Below, one piece after another: positions 46,886-55,760 of a stretch of DNA of 64,000 nucleotides. Every line of letters starts with the position of its first letter. Position 1 is the stretch's first letter. Below the pieces are notes generated by a model that saw only the letters and a program-made list of their open reading frames with translations, had not been told where the DNA came from and did not search any database. This stretch comes from Shewanella sp. GD04112 (GTDB lineage: Bacteria > Pseudomonadota > Gammaproteobacteria > Enterobacterales > Shewanellaceae), in the NCBI RefSeq assembly GCF_029835735.1, contig NZ_JAOEAL010000001.1, forward strand, positions 2,976,001 to 3,040,000, given 5' to 3'. A program made the translations under genes and the position numbers.

Positions 46886-47227
46886 GAGGAATTCCTTTAA
46901 TTGATAAACAAGGTGAAACGTTTTACGCCACACATTTGCCCTGCGTTCATTAACATCACTCAATTGACAACACTGAGTTGACAACAATGGACTAACGACA
47001 CGCAGGATGCGCGCTTATGTTACTCCGAGAAAGACCCGACCTAAACTAAAAAAATGCGAGCAAGTGTTTCAACTTAAAGGGTCAATCCGTAGCAAAAAAC
47101 GCTGGCGGCAGTGTAGCACTCGCTTAGGCAAGCGTCAGAGTAAAAATGCCCTCGGCAGCAAACGCAGTGTTCGACAGAAACAACAAAGGCGCACACTGGC
47201 GCCTTTGCTTTTTATCACGAGCCAAAA
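46886..47227. other. Intergenic region between dehydrogenase and thioesterase genes
   Basis: No supported gene. A plus-strand frame from 47007 gives an Arg/Lys-rich peptide but runs into the antisense of the thioesterase gene and has no ribosome site. The terminator at 47185-47206 closes the thioesterase transcript. Confidence 0.5.
47185..47206 (-). terminator. Terminator of the thioesterase gene
   Basis: AAAGGCGC pairs with GCGCCTTT around CAGTGT on the minus strand, followed by GTTGTTTC, 22 bases past the stop. Confidence 0.65.
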
Positions 47228-47707
47228 TCACTTTTGCACGTGGGCTTCCATTTCGGCGCCAATTTTCTTGCGCATTTCCATTAAGCGCAGCGCAGAATCA
47301 CGCAGATGAATATCATGCTCAGTCTGCGGCACCCATTCAGGAACGGGTGTCGGTTGTCCGTTTTCATCCACGGCAACCATGATAACGATACAATGAGTCG
47401 TGAGATGGCGCTCAGAGACCTTAGGATCCCCTGCCCGCACATCAATACCGATATGCATCGAGGTCTTGCCGGTATAAATCACCTTAGCGCTGACTTCAAC
47501 AATATTGCCCACGAGGATCGGTTGTACAAATCGGATCCCCCCCGCATAGGCGGTAATGCAATATTTACCACTCCAACCCGCAGCGCAGGCATAGGCCGCA
47601 AGGTCAATCCATTTCATCACAGCGCCACCGTGAACCTTACCACCAAAATTCACATCCGCAGGCTCAGACAAAAATCTCAGGGTAATTTGTCTATCGATAC
47701 CAGCCAT
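47228..47707 (-). CDS. Acyl-CoA thioesterase, hot-dog fold
   Basis: A 159-residue protein of the YciA/BACH family that hydrolyses acyl-CoA to free acid and CoA. The N-terminal FLSEPADVNFGGKVHGGAVMKWID segment contains the catalytic Asn/Asp region and the HGG turn. GGIRFVQPILVGNIVEVSAKV forms the central strand pair. Single gene with terminator. Substrate chain length is unknown. Confidence 0.9.
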   Translation of the reverse strand: MAGIDRQITLRFLSEPADVNFGGKVHGGAVMKWIDLAAYACAAGWSGKYCITAYAGGIRFVQPILVGNIVEVSAKVIYTGKTSMHIGIDVRAGDPKVSERHLTTHCIVIMVAVDENGQPTPVPEWVPQTEHDIHLRDSALRLMEMRKKIGAEMEAHVQK

Positions 47708-47823
47708 ATAACCTCAACTTATTCAGCCTCTGTGGCTCAATGATTTTGCAATAAGTTGAGTTTACGATAGAAATGGTCAATAGCGTAAAGATAATTGCGA
47801 TTGTCTTGGCGAAGATAACCGAT

Positions 47824-48192
47824 TTAGCCAAAGTAGCTTATCAGCCCACAGGAGAGTAATAATCCCGGCAACGCTAAGCGATACAACCACAGCTGTAATT
47901 GGCTGCTAACAAAGCGAGTACCTTCACCAAAGGTATAAAGCCCTAGTCCAAATAGAAACAGCCCAATCACTTCAAATCCCGACGATAAATGGTTGTTACC
48001 ACCGACGCTGATGGCGGTCACCAATAAGGCAAACCACACCAGCACATATGCCGCAATCGCAAAGGTGAAGGTCTTCATGCCGATATCCATATTAGGATGC
48101 CAAGCTTTAGATTCACCTCGAATTAATTCGGTTAAATTAGCGGTTACCGCCCCAACGATAGGCACAAGCGGGATCACCAGAGGGTTTAGCAT
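47824..48192 (-). CDS. Small inner-membrane protein of unknown function
   Basis: A 122-residue protein with about four hydrophobic segments (roughly 3-20, 42-64, 74-90 and 100-120) and a polar loop TELIRGESKAWHPNMDIG near 20-38. I do not recognise a family. The ATG at 48192 follows AAAAGGAAGC, a good ribosome site, and codon use looks like its neighbours. It lies alone between the thioesterase gene and fabF, on the same strand. Confidence 0.75.
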   Translation of the reverse strand: MLNPLVIPLVPIVGAVTANLTELIRGESKAWHPNMDIGMKTFTFAIAAYVLVWFALLVTAISVGGNNHLSSGFEVIGLFLFGLGLYTFGEGTRFVSSQLQLWLYRLALPGLLLSCGLISYFG

Positions 48193-48325
48193 GACAAGCT
48201 TCCTTTTAGACGGAGTATGCCTGTCATTATCGGCGCCAAGTAAGATTAAACAAGTAGGATGAACAAAGGTTAACCCTCAGGATATCAGCATGTTAGAAAG
48301 TGATATTCGGCACAATTTGAGCATA

Positions 48326-48353
48326 AAAAAATGCGCCCATAGGCGCATTTTTT
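48326..48353 (-). terminator. Terminator of fabF and the fab cluster
   Basis: AAAAAATGCGCC pairs with GGCGCATTTTTT around CATA. It lies 17 bases after the fabF stop. Confidence 0.92.
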
Positions 48354-48370
48354 ATCTAGCTTATCGCAAT

Positions 48371-49609
48371 TTAGACTTTCTTAAACAGCAATGAACCGTT
48401 AGTGCCACCAAAACCGAAGGAGTTACACAGAGCATACTCTAACTTCACATCGCGGGCAGTGTGTGCCACGAAGTCTAAATCACAACCTTCGTCTGGATTA
48501 TCGAGGTTGATGGTCGGCGGTACGGCTTGATCGCGCAGCGCAAGCAAAGTGAAAATCGCTTCAACCGCCCCCGCAGCGCCCAGCAAATGACCCGTCATAG
48601 ACTTAGTCGAACTAACTAGCAGATTATAAGCGTGGTCGCCAAATACAGATTTCACCGCTGCCGCTTCGGCTTTATCGCCCGCTGGCGTTGAAGTACCGTG
48701 TGCATTGATATAACCAATTTTCTCAAATGGCAACTTGGCATCATTCACCGCATTAACCATAGCCGCCGCAGCGCCCGCACCATCGCTTGGAGGCGATGTC
48801 ATGTGGAACGCATCACCGCTCATACCAAAGCCGACGAGCTCACCATAAATGGTCGCACCGCGCGCTTTAGCATGTTCGTATTCTTCCATCACCATCACAC
48901 CCGCGCCATCACCGATGACGAAACCATCACGGTCTTTGTCCCACGGACGACTGGCCGCCGTTGGGTCATCGTTACGGGTTGATAGGGCTTTGGCCGCGCC
49001 AAAACCACCTACGCCTAATGGACAAGTCACATCTTCGGCGCCGCCTGCGATCATCACATCGGCATCGCCATAGGCAATAGTACGCGCCGCAAAACCAATG
49101 TTATGCACACCGGTAGTACAAGCGGTCGTGACGGCAAAGTTAGGACCAGTCATACCGTACATAATCGATAAATGGCCGGCAATCATGTTGATAATGGTGC
49201 TTGGCACGAAGAAAGGCGAAATTTTACGAGGGCCACCGCTTAATAGCGCGCTGTGGTTTTGTTCGATTAACCACATACCGCCCATGCCCGCACCGATAGC
49301 GGTACCGACGCGGCCTGGGTTTTCTTTGCTCATATCCAGACCCGAGTCTTGGATAGCTTGGATGCCAGCAGCCATACCATACTGAATAAAGAGGTCCATT
49401 TTACGGGCGTCTTTCTTGGTTAAGTACTGCTCAACATCAAAATCTTTTACAGAACCACTGAAACGAGTGGTGAATTCGCTGGCATCAAATTTGGTTATAG
49501 GTGCAATACCACTCTTACCCGAAAGCAGCGCCTTCCAAGTAGTATCGACAGTATTACCCACGGGAGTTACTAACCCTAAACCGGTTACCACTACACGACG
49601 TTTAGACAC
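48371..49609 (-). CDS. fabF: 3-oxoacyl-[ACP] synthase II
   Basis: A 412-residue condensing enzyme that elongates acyl-ACP with malonyl-ACP and is needed for temperature control of unsaturated fatty acids. The triad is Cys in TTACTTGVHNIG, His in NAHGTSTPAGD and His in SMTGHLLGAAGAVE. I choose GTG 49609 (MSKRRVVVTG), with AAGG 8 bases upstream, over GTG 49618, because it gives the length and start of E. coli FabF. It is the last gene of the fab cluster, behind an internal terminator after acpP. Confidence 0.97.
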   Translation of the reverse strand: MSKRRVVVTGLGLVTPVGNTVDTTWKALLSGKSGIAPITKFDASEFTTRFSGSVKDFDVEQYLTKKDARKMDLFIQYGMAAGIQAIQDSGLDMSKENPGRVGTAIGAGMGGMWLIEQNHSALLSGGPRKISPFFVPSTIINMIAGHLSIMYGMTGPNFAVTTACTTGVHNIGFAARTIAYGDADVMIAGGAEDVTCPLGVGGFGAAKALSTRNDDPTAASRPWDKDRDGFVIGDGAGVMVMEEYEHAKARGATIYGELVGFGMSGDAFHMTSPPSDGAGAAAAMVNAVNDAKLPFEKIGYINAHGTSTPAGDKAEAAAVKSVFGDHAYNLLVSSTKSMTGHLLGAAGAVEAIFTLLALRDQAVPPTINLDNPDEGCDLDFVAHTARDVKLEYALCNSFGFGGTNGSLLFKKV

Positions 49610-49775
49610 GGCAGTCACCTTTTAATGCTAAATAGATAAGGTTATGACAGACAATGGTGTTTCTATCATAAAGAGTCTTCGCCAATCTGCGGCGAGCATC
49701 TCATGGACAAATGCAACACAGGTTCCAGAGACGATTGAATGGCACTATTGCAGAATTGGGCGGGGCTAAAACAAA

Positions 49776-49801
49776 AACAGGCGGCATATTTGCCGCCTGT
49801 T
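49776..49801 (-). terminator. Terminator or attenuator between acpP and fabF
   Basis: AACAGGCGGCA pairs perfectly with TGCCGCCTGTT; the minus strand continues TTTTGTTTT. It would let acpP be transcribed in excess over fabF. Confidence 0.85.
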
Positions 49802-49816
49802 CTCTAGAATTCAGAA

Positions 49817-50050
49817 TTACTGATTCTTAGAAACGTAATCGATCGCTGCTTGAACAGTAGTGATCTTTTCAGCTTCTTCATCAGGGATCTCGGTATCAAA
49901 CTCTTCTTCCAGAGCCATAACCAACTCAACAGTGTCCAGAGAATCTGCACCCAGATCGTCAACGAAAGATGCCGCTGGTTTAACGTCTTCTTCTTTAACG
50001 CCCAGTTGCTCTACAATGATTTTCTTTACACGTTCTTCGATGTTGCTCAT
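49817..50050 (-). CDS. acpP: Acyl carrier protein
   Basis: A 77-residue acidic four-helix protein that carries fatty acyl chains on 4'-phosphopantetheine. S37 in GADSLDTVELVMALEEEF is the attachment site. The GVKEEDVKPAASFVDDLGADS stretch matches E. coli ACP closely. A 163-base gap to fabG suggests its own promoter, and a terminator follows it, so it can be highly expressed apart from its neighbours. Confidence 0.99.
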   Translation of the reverse strand: MSNIEERVKKIIVEQLGVKEEDVKPAASFVDDLGADSLDTVELVMALEEEFDTEIPDEEAEKITTVQAAIDYVSKNQ

Positions 50051-50213
50051 TAGTTTTCTTTCCTATTCAAATTACGCACTTGCGTAAGATTGCGAGTAGT
50101 TTATTAGATTTGGCTGACAATGCAAGCTTAGTTTTCGTGGTCTAACCACGAAATTTAGCGACCAATTGATACAGATCACTACTCAGTTGCGACAGTATCC
50201 CTGCCATCCGCCC

Positions 50214-50960
50214 TTAAACCATGTACATTCCGCCATTCACATGCAAGGTCTCGCCTGTGATATAAGCGGCAGAATCCGACGCTAAGAAGAGTACGGCATT
50301 AGCAATTTCTTGCGCTTGCCCTAATCGTTCCATCGGAACCTGAGACATGATAGCTTTTTGCTGATCTTCGGTCAGCTCATCAGTCATATCGGTCTGGATA
50401 AATCCAGGAGCGATAGCATTAACTGTAATTTGACGAGATGCAACCTCTCTTGCAAGAGATTTTGTAAATCCGATCAAACCAGCTTTTGCTGCCGAGTAGT
50501 TAACTTGACCTGCATTGCCCATAGTGCCTACCACTGAACCGATATTGATGATCCGGCCGAAGCGCTTTTTCATCATGGTACGCATCACAGGTTTTGATAG
50601 TCTGAACAATGATGTCAGGTTGGTATCGATGATATCGTTCCATTCATCATCTTTCATTCGCATCAGCAAGTTATCACGGGTGATACCCGCGTTGTTGACT
50701 AGAATATCAACATCACCCGCTTTTTCTTTGATCGAATCGAATAAATCGGTGACGGATTGACTATCGGTAACATTAAGCACTAAACCAAAACCTTTGTCAC
50801 CCAGATATTCTTGAATTGCTGCGGCGCCCTTCTCACTTGTGGCAGTTCCTACCACAATCGCACCGGCTTCGACTAAGGTTTCAGCAATCGCACGGCCAAT
50901 ACCACGGCTCGCGCCAGTCACTAAGGCAACTTTGCCCGCTAAACTCAGATTGATACTCAT
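50214..50960 (-). CDS. fabG: 3-oxoacyl-[ACP] reductase
   Basis: A 248-residue short-chain dehydrogenase that reduces 3-oxoacyl-ACP with NADPH. GASRGIGRA is the cofactor motif, NNAGITRDNLL follows, and the catalytic Ser-Tyr-Lys set is in INIGSVVGTMGNAGQVNYSAAKAG. The end HVNGGMYMV matches E. coli FabG. It lies 9 bases after fabD. Confidence 0.98.
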   Translation of the reverse strand: MSINLSLAGKVALVTGASRGIGRAIAETLVEAGAIVVGTATSEKGAAAIQEYLGDKGFGLVLNVTDSQSVTDLFDSIKEKAGDVDILVNNAGITRDNLLMRMKDDEWNDIIDTNLTSLFRLSKPVMRTMMKKRFGRIINIGSVVGTMGNAGQVNYSAAKAGLIGFTKSLAREVASRQITVNAIAPGFIQTDMTDELTEDQQKAIMSQVPMERLGQAQEIANAVLFLASDSAAYITGETLHVNGGMYMV

Positions 50961-50969
50961 ACAAACTCC

Positions 50970-51896
50970 TTATTCAGTTAACGCGGCAAGGGATGCAACG
51001 TCATTAACTGCTTGGGCAGAAAGAGATTTATTAATGCGTTTCGCAAGACCTGTCAATACTTTACCAGGACCACACTCAACTAACTGTGTAATACCTTTTT
51101 CGGCCATTAATTCAACGGTTTCGCTCCAGCGCACTGGGCAATACAGTTGACGAACCAGCGCATCTTTAATGTCGGCAACCGCAGTGGGTGATGCCACATC
51201 CACGTTATTGATAACAGTGATGCTTGGCGCATTAAACTGTACATCGTTTAACGCAAGGGCTAATTTATCAGCGGCAGGTTTCATTAATGCGCAGTGTGAT
51301 GGCACGCTGACAGGCAACGCAACCGCCATTTTGGCGCCCGCCGCTTTACAGGCCGCAGCTGCACGTTCAACCGCCTCTTTTTGACCCGCGATAACCACTT
51401 GGCCTGGGCTGTTAAAGTTAACAGGGCTCACCACTTCGCCTTGGGCGGCTTCAATACACGCATTAGCAATGCCGTCATTATCCAGGCCGATAATCGCGTA
51501 CATGGCGCCAGTACCGGCTGGTACGGCTTGCTGCATCAGTTGACCACGGAGCTCAACCAGTTTGATCGCATCTTTAAAGTCGATTACACCAGCACAAACT
51601 AATGCAGAATATTCACCCAAGCTATGGCCCGCTAACATCGCTGGCATGGCCTTGCCAGAAGCAACATAGGCACGCCAAATCGCCACACTTGCGGCTAATA
51701 AGGCAGGCTGGGTTTTATCGGTTTCATTTAAGGTTTCAACGGGGCCATCTTGCACTAATGCCCACAGATCATACCCTAACACTTCACTCGCTTCGGCAAA
51801 GGTTTGTCCCACAATCGGCTGCGCACCAGCCAGCTCGGCTAACATGCCTAGGGCCTGTGAACCTTGGCCTGGGAATACAAAAGCTACATTTTCCAT
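50970..51896 (-). CDS. fabD: Malonyl-CoA:ACP transacylase
   Basis: A 308-residue enzyme that loads malonate on ACP for fatty-acid synthesis. FPGQGSQALGM is near the start, GHSLGEYSALVCAG holds the nucleophile Ser (about 92), and VPSHCALM the catalytic His. The length matches E. coli FabD. It lies between fabH (104-base gap) and fabG. Confidence 0.98.
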   Translation of the reverse strand: MENVAFVFPGQGSQALGMLAELAGAQPIVGQTFAEASEVLGYDLWALVQDGPVETLNETDKTQPALLAASVAIWRAYVASGKAMPAMLAGHSLGEYSALVCAGVIDFKDAIKLVELRGQLMQQAVPAGTGAMYAIIGLDNDGIANACIEAAQGEVVSPVNFNSPGQVVIAGQKEAVERAAAACKAAGAKMAVALPVSVPSHCALMKPAADKLALALNDVQFNAPSITVINNVDVASPTAVADIKDALVRQLYCPVRWSETVELMAEKGITQLVECGPGKVLTGLAKRINKSLSAQAVNDVASLAALTE

Positions 51897-52000
51897 ATCA
51901 AATTACCTATGGCGAACTTAATTTATTGAACACTAAACCGTTATCTTGGACAGCAAACCAAGATAACGATAGTTAGGAATTTAGTCGTATCCAGATACGG

Positions 52001-52960
52001 TTAAAAACGGACGAGCGCACTGCCCCACGCAAAACCGGCACCGAAGGCTTCAAGCAGCAATAGCTGGCCACGTTGGATCCGGCCATCACGCACGGCTTCG
52101 TCTAAGGCAATCGGTACCGAAGCCGCCGAGGTATTACCGTGTTTAGCAAGGGTTAACACCACTTTATCTAAGCTCATATCTAGCTTTTTCGCTGTGGCAT
52201 TAATAATGCGGAAGTTAGCCTGATGGGGAACCAACCAGTCGATTTCCGACTTATCGATATTATTCAGGCGCAATGTTTCAGTAACGACATGGGATAACTG
52301 AGTCACTGCCACTTTAAAGACGTCATTGCCTTTCATGGTCATAAAGCCAACCGCCTCAGAGGTTTCCCCCTGACGAGGTGGGAAAGCGCACTTAAGCAAG
52401 TCACCTTGACGACCATCGGCATAAATATGGGTTGAAATAATCCCGGGCTCATCGGAAGCACCGATAACCGCCGCCCCTGCACCATCACCAAATAGGATAA
52501 TAGTAGTGCGATCTTCTGGCTCACACAGACGGGATAATACGTCGGCGCCAATCACGAGGACTTTTTTCGCGGTACCATTTTTAACGAATTGGTCCGCCAC
52601 GGATAAGGCATACACAAAACCTGAACAAGCCGCCGCAATATCAAAGGCTGGAATGGTATGTACGCCGAGCATGGCTTGAATTTCGCAAGCCGCCGCAGGG
52701 AACGCATTTGCCGCACTGGTGGTGCCACAAATGATCATATCTAACTCTGATGCTTCTATGCCGGCCATTTCGAGCGCCTTTAATGCCGCCTGATAGCCCA
52801 TAGTTGAGACAGTTTCGTCTTGCGCCGCGATGCGACGCTCTGAAATACCTGTACGTTCAACAATCCATTGGTCACTGGTTTCCACCATTTTTTCCAAATC
52901 TTGATTGCTACGCACCTGCACTGGCAGGTAACTACCAGTTCCGAGAATTTTTGTATGCAT
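52001..52960 (-). CDS. fabH: 3-oxoacyl-[ACP] synthase III
   Basis: A 319-residue enzyme that starts fatty-acid synthesis by joining acetyl-CoA and malonyl-ACP. Catalytic residues are Cys in AAACSGFVYAL, His in VPHQANFRI and Asn in KHGNTSAASVP. AAGGAGGAA stands before the ATG. It follows plsX by 9 bases, as in E. coli. Confidence 0.98.
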   Translation of the reverse strand: MHTKILGTGSYLPVQVRSNQDLEKMVETSDQWIVERTGISERRIAAQDETVSTMGYQAALKALEMAGIEASELDMIICGTTSAANAFPAAACEIQAMLGVHTIPAFDIAAACSGFVYALSVADQFVKNGTAKKVLVIGADVLSRLCEPEDRTTIILFGDGAGAAVIGASDEPGIISTHIYADGRQGDLLKCAFPPRQGETSEAVGFMTMKGNDVFKVAVTQLSHVVTETLRLNNIDKSEIDWLVPHQANFRIINATAKKLDMSLDKVVLTLAKHGNTSAASVPIALDEAVRDGRIQRGQLLLLEAFGAGFAWGSALVRF

Positions 52961-52969
52961 AAGGAGGAA

Positions 52970-53998
52970 TCAGTTATTTATATCTAAAAGAATCGACTCC
53001 AAACGATCTTTTATCATTTCGGGGAGTCGACGTTGCGCTTCAGTCACTGCCAAACTAATTGCTTGTAAATAGGCAGTTTCATCCGCATTTCCATGGCTCT
53101 TTACAACTATGCCGCGCAATCCTATCAGACTTGCACCATTATAGTGGTCGGGGTTCATCTGGCTGAGGACCGCCTGAATGCGTGGGGCGATGAGTTTTGC
53201 CAAAAAACGCACGAAGAAACCTTGGATTAGGCCACGTTTTAACTGATGAACCAATAACTTGGCAATGCCTTCAGAGGTTTTGAGCGTGATGTTACCCACA
53301 AAACCGTCACAAACGATCACATCCACATTGCCCGAATAGATTTCATCACCTTCGATAAAGCCGGTGTAATTAATCTGATCGGTGTTTTGCAGTATTTGCG
53401 CCGCTTGTTGAACCTGATCGTTGCCTTTGATTTCTTCTGTACCCACATTAAGGAGTGCAACTTTAGGGCGGGATTTTTTATCCACCGCCTCGCACAGCAC
53501 AGAGCCCATCACGGCAAATTGGAAAAGCGTTTCTGAATCGCAGGAGATATTGGCACCTAAGTCCAATAAATAAACTGGCTTTTGCGTGACCGAGGGTAAA
53601 CAACTGACCAACGCAGGTCTGTCTACACCGGGCAAGGTCTTCAATAACACCTTGGCCATGGCCATCAAGGCACCAGTATTACCCGCACTTACACAGGCTG
53701 CAGCTCGTCCGTCACGCACCAGTTCAATCGATAAGCGCATCGAACTATTCTTGCGGGTACGTAAAGCGTGCACGGGTCTATCGGACATACTCACCACTTC
53801 ATCGGTGTGAATGACTTCAATACGTGAGAGTAACGGTTGTTCTGCTTGACGCAGATAGACATCAATTTCAGTCTTATCGCCGACTAAAATGATTTTAAGG
53901 GAAGAGTGAGATTTTAGTGCCCGCAAGGCTGCAGGCACCGTGACGTGGGGGCCATGATCGCCACCCATCGCATCTAACGCGAGCGTCAGACTCGTCAT
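52970..53998 (-). CDS. plsX: Phosphate acyltransferase PlsX
   Basis: A 342-residue peripheral membrane enzyme that makes acyl-phosphate from acyl-ACP for phospholipid synthesis. Conserved parts are LDAMGGDHGPHVTVPAAL at the N-terminus, SAGNTGALMA, and CDGFVGNITLKTSEG. Position between rpmF and fabH is the standard gammaproteobacterial order, linking fatty-acid supply to phospholipid synthesis. Confidence 0.97.
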   Translation of the reverse strand: MTSLTLALDAMGGDHGPHVTVPAALRALKSHSSLKIILVGDKTEIDVYLRQAEQPLLSRIEVIHTDEVVSMSDRPVHALRTRKNSSMRLSIELVRDGRAAACVSAGNTGALMAMAKVLLKTLPGVDRPALVSCLPSVTQKPVYLLDLGANISCDSETLFQFAVMGSVLCEAVDKKSRPKVALLNVGTEEIKGNDQVQQAAQILQNTDQINYTGFIEGDEIYSGNVDVIVCDGFVGNITLKTSEGIAKLLVHQLKRGLIQGFFVRFLAKLIAPRIQAVLSQMNPDHYNGASLIGLRGIVVKSHGNADETAYLQAISLAVTEAQRRLPEMIKDRLESILLDINN

Positions 53999-54013
53999 TA
54001 GGAAACCAACAAA

Positions 54014-54184
54014 TTACTTGTTGATTACCTTTTTACCGCGATAGAAACCATCAGCAGTCACGTTGTGACGCATATGGACTTCACCGCTGGTAGCGTCAAC
54101 AGACAACTGAGCAGTGCTCAGTGCGTCATGTGAACGGCGCATACCGCGCTTAGAACGAGATTTTTTATTCTGTTGTACAGCCAT
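54014..54184 (-). CDS. rpmF: Ribosomal protein L32
   Basis: A 56-residue basic protein of the large subunit. Read from ATG 54184 it opens MAVQQNKKSRSKRGMRRSHD and ends GFYRGKKVINK. The zinc-binding cysteines found in some L32 proteins are absent, as in E. coli. AGGAGACAGG lies upstream. It stands between yceD and plsX, as in most gammaproteobacteria. Confidence 0.97.
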   Translation of the reverse strand: MAVQQNKKSRSKRGMRRSHDALSTAQLSVDATSGEVHMRHNVTADGFYRGKKVINK

Positions 54185-54201
54185 TGGCCCTGTCTCCTAG
54201 A

Positions 54202-54726
54202 TTACTTGCTCTTCAGTTTTTCTAACACTGCAAACGGATTTGGACGCTCCTCTTGAGCGGGTTCGATCTCGCCTACAACTATGTCCATTGACCCGATGTT
54301 GCAATCAGTTTCTTCATGCATCGGGATGATAGGCATAGCGACTATCAATTCATCTTCGATCAATTGATGCAGACGTACTTCGCCAATCTCATTGCACTCA
54401 ATTGGGTCATACGCATCCGGGAGCTCATCGATTTCTGCCTTAGTCCGGCATGGACCGAAGCAAAACTCGACCGTAACCTCAGTGGTAAATAGCGTCATGC
54501 AACGTTGACAAACCAGAGTGAGCTCCGTCACAGCCTTCCCTTTCAGGTAGACTATCCCCTGCAAATCTACGCCACATTCAATCGACACTGCCACATCGGA
54601 ACAGTCGCCGGCACATAACTCATTTAATCTTCTCAATTGCTGCCCAGGCACTATCCCCTCATAGGTAGAACGGCTCGAGGCGGCGCGAAAAGGATCAATT
54701 GAAACCGGTATCTTTACTGTTTGCAT
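54202..54726 (-). CDS. yceD: YceD, DUF177 protein linked to 23S rRNA accumulation
   Basis: A 174-residue protein. It contains a CQRCMTLF pair with upstream Cys residues and an acidic C-terminal half with RPNPFAVLEKLK at the end, the usual DUF177 signature. In E. coli and plants the family affects 23S rRNA accumulation. It is the first gene of the yceD-rpmF-plsX-fab cluster. Molecular function is unknown. Confidence 0.93.
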   Translation of the reverse strand: MQTVKIPVSIDPFRAASSRSTYEGIVPGQQLRRLNELCAGDCSDVAVSIECGVDLQGIVYLKGKAVTELTLVCQRCMTLFTTEVTVEFCFGPCRTKAEIDELPDAYDPIECNEIGEVRLHQLIEDELIVAMPIIPMHEETDCNIGSMDIVVGEIEPAQEERPNPFAVLEKLKSK

Positions 54727-54998
54727 AAGGCGCGCATATTATAGTTTGAAAACGCTAGAGTCAAAGAAAAATTTCTAACTTAAGTCCCAGTTTGCGACTT
54801 AAGTGATTCTCTAGCCCCAACATTGAAATTAACGGAAGCGAAATTTTACCCAAGCACGGGGCGGCGCACAAGCGTAAGCCGTCTAAAATAGCCGCACTCA
54901 TCGTAAGAATCCCCGATTACCGTCCCAAAGTCATGCAATCTGCCACCACTCGCTTGCATTCAAGCGGCCAGGTTAGCGACAATAAGTCAGGTTTTCTT

Positions 54999-55016
54999 AT
55001 GGATTTTTACCGATGA
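54999..55016 (+). other. Five-codon upstream frame overlapping the yceF start
   Basis: ATG GAT TTT TAC CGA TGA encodes MDFYR; its stop shares the sequence ATGA with the yceF start at 55013. AGG lies before the mini-frame, whereas the yceF start lacks a clear ribosome site, so translational coupling is possible. Confidence 0.35.
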
Positions 55017-55600
55017 CGCCCCAGTTAATCCTCGCTTCCACCTCTGTTTACCGACAAGCACTATTGCAAAAGTTAGGCTTAACCTTTGAGACTTGCAATC
55101 CAGATATCGATGAAAGCCCCATGGCAAATGAGTCCGCCCAAGACTTAGTCTTAAGGCTTGCCAAAGCCAAGGCCGAGGCAGGTGCGAGACATTTTCCTCG
55201 TGGATTAATTATAGGCTCAGATCAGGTCGCCGTGATTGACGGCAAGATTATTGGTAAGCCATTAAATCGAGACAATGCGATCAAGCAGCTCAGCCAAGCC
55301 TCGGGCAAAGCAATCACCTTTTATACCGGTCTTGCGCTCTATGATGCCAAGACTGGAGAAATGACAGCTCAGGTCGAACCTTTCACCGTGCATTTTCGTC
55401 AGCTGACGGCTGCGCAAATCGCCGCTTATGTCGATAAAGAGCAACCTTTTTATTGTGCGGGTAGCTTTAAGAGTGAAGGCTTAGGAATTGCCTTATTTAA
55501 TCGCTTAGAAGGCCGCGATCCTAACACGTTGATTGGACTGCCCTTAATACTGTTAACTGAAATGCTGCTCACTCAAGGAATCGATGTCTTAGCCGACTAG
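55013..55600 (+). CDS. yceF: Maf-family nucleotide pyrophosphatase YceF
   Basis: A 195-residue house-cleaning enzyme; the E. coli protein hydrolyses 7-methyl-GTP. ILASTSVYRQALLQKLG is the N-terminal Maf motif, IIGSDQVAV holds the catalytic Asp, GKP and SGKAITFYTGLAL follow, and AGSFKSEGLGIALF is the YceF-type loop. It runs opposite to the yceD cluster, divergent from it across 286 bases. Confidence 0.96.
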   Translation: MTPQLILASTSVYRQALLQKLGLTFETCNPDIDESPMANESAQDLVLRLAKAKAEAGARHFPRGLIIGSDQVAVIDGKIIGKPLNRDNAIKQLSQASGKAITFYTGLALYDAKTGEMTAQVEPFTVHFRQLTAAQIAAYVDKEQPFYCAGSFKSEGLGIALFNRLEGRDPNTLIGLPLILLTEMLLTQGIDVLAD

Positions 55601-55760
55601 CGCGAAGCTATTATTAAGGTGATATTACGCAAGTGCGGCCCGAGATAAGCAAGCGAGATGGCACTTGGCCATATCGCTTGCTCAGATAACTCAAAAAGCA
55701 CTTAGGTTATTAGCGATTCAGCTCATCATTCGTCATTAATCTGCACTAATGAGTCAATCA

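Noticed and set aside
47007..47309. Arg/Lys-rich 100-residue frame
   Set aside because: It continues into the antisense strand of the thioesterase gene across its terminator; basic composition seems accidental.
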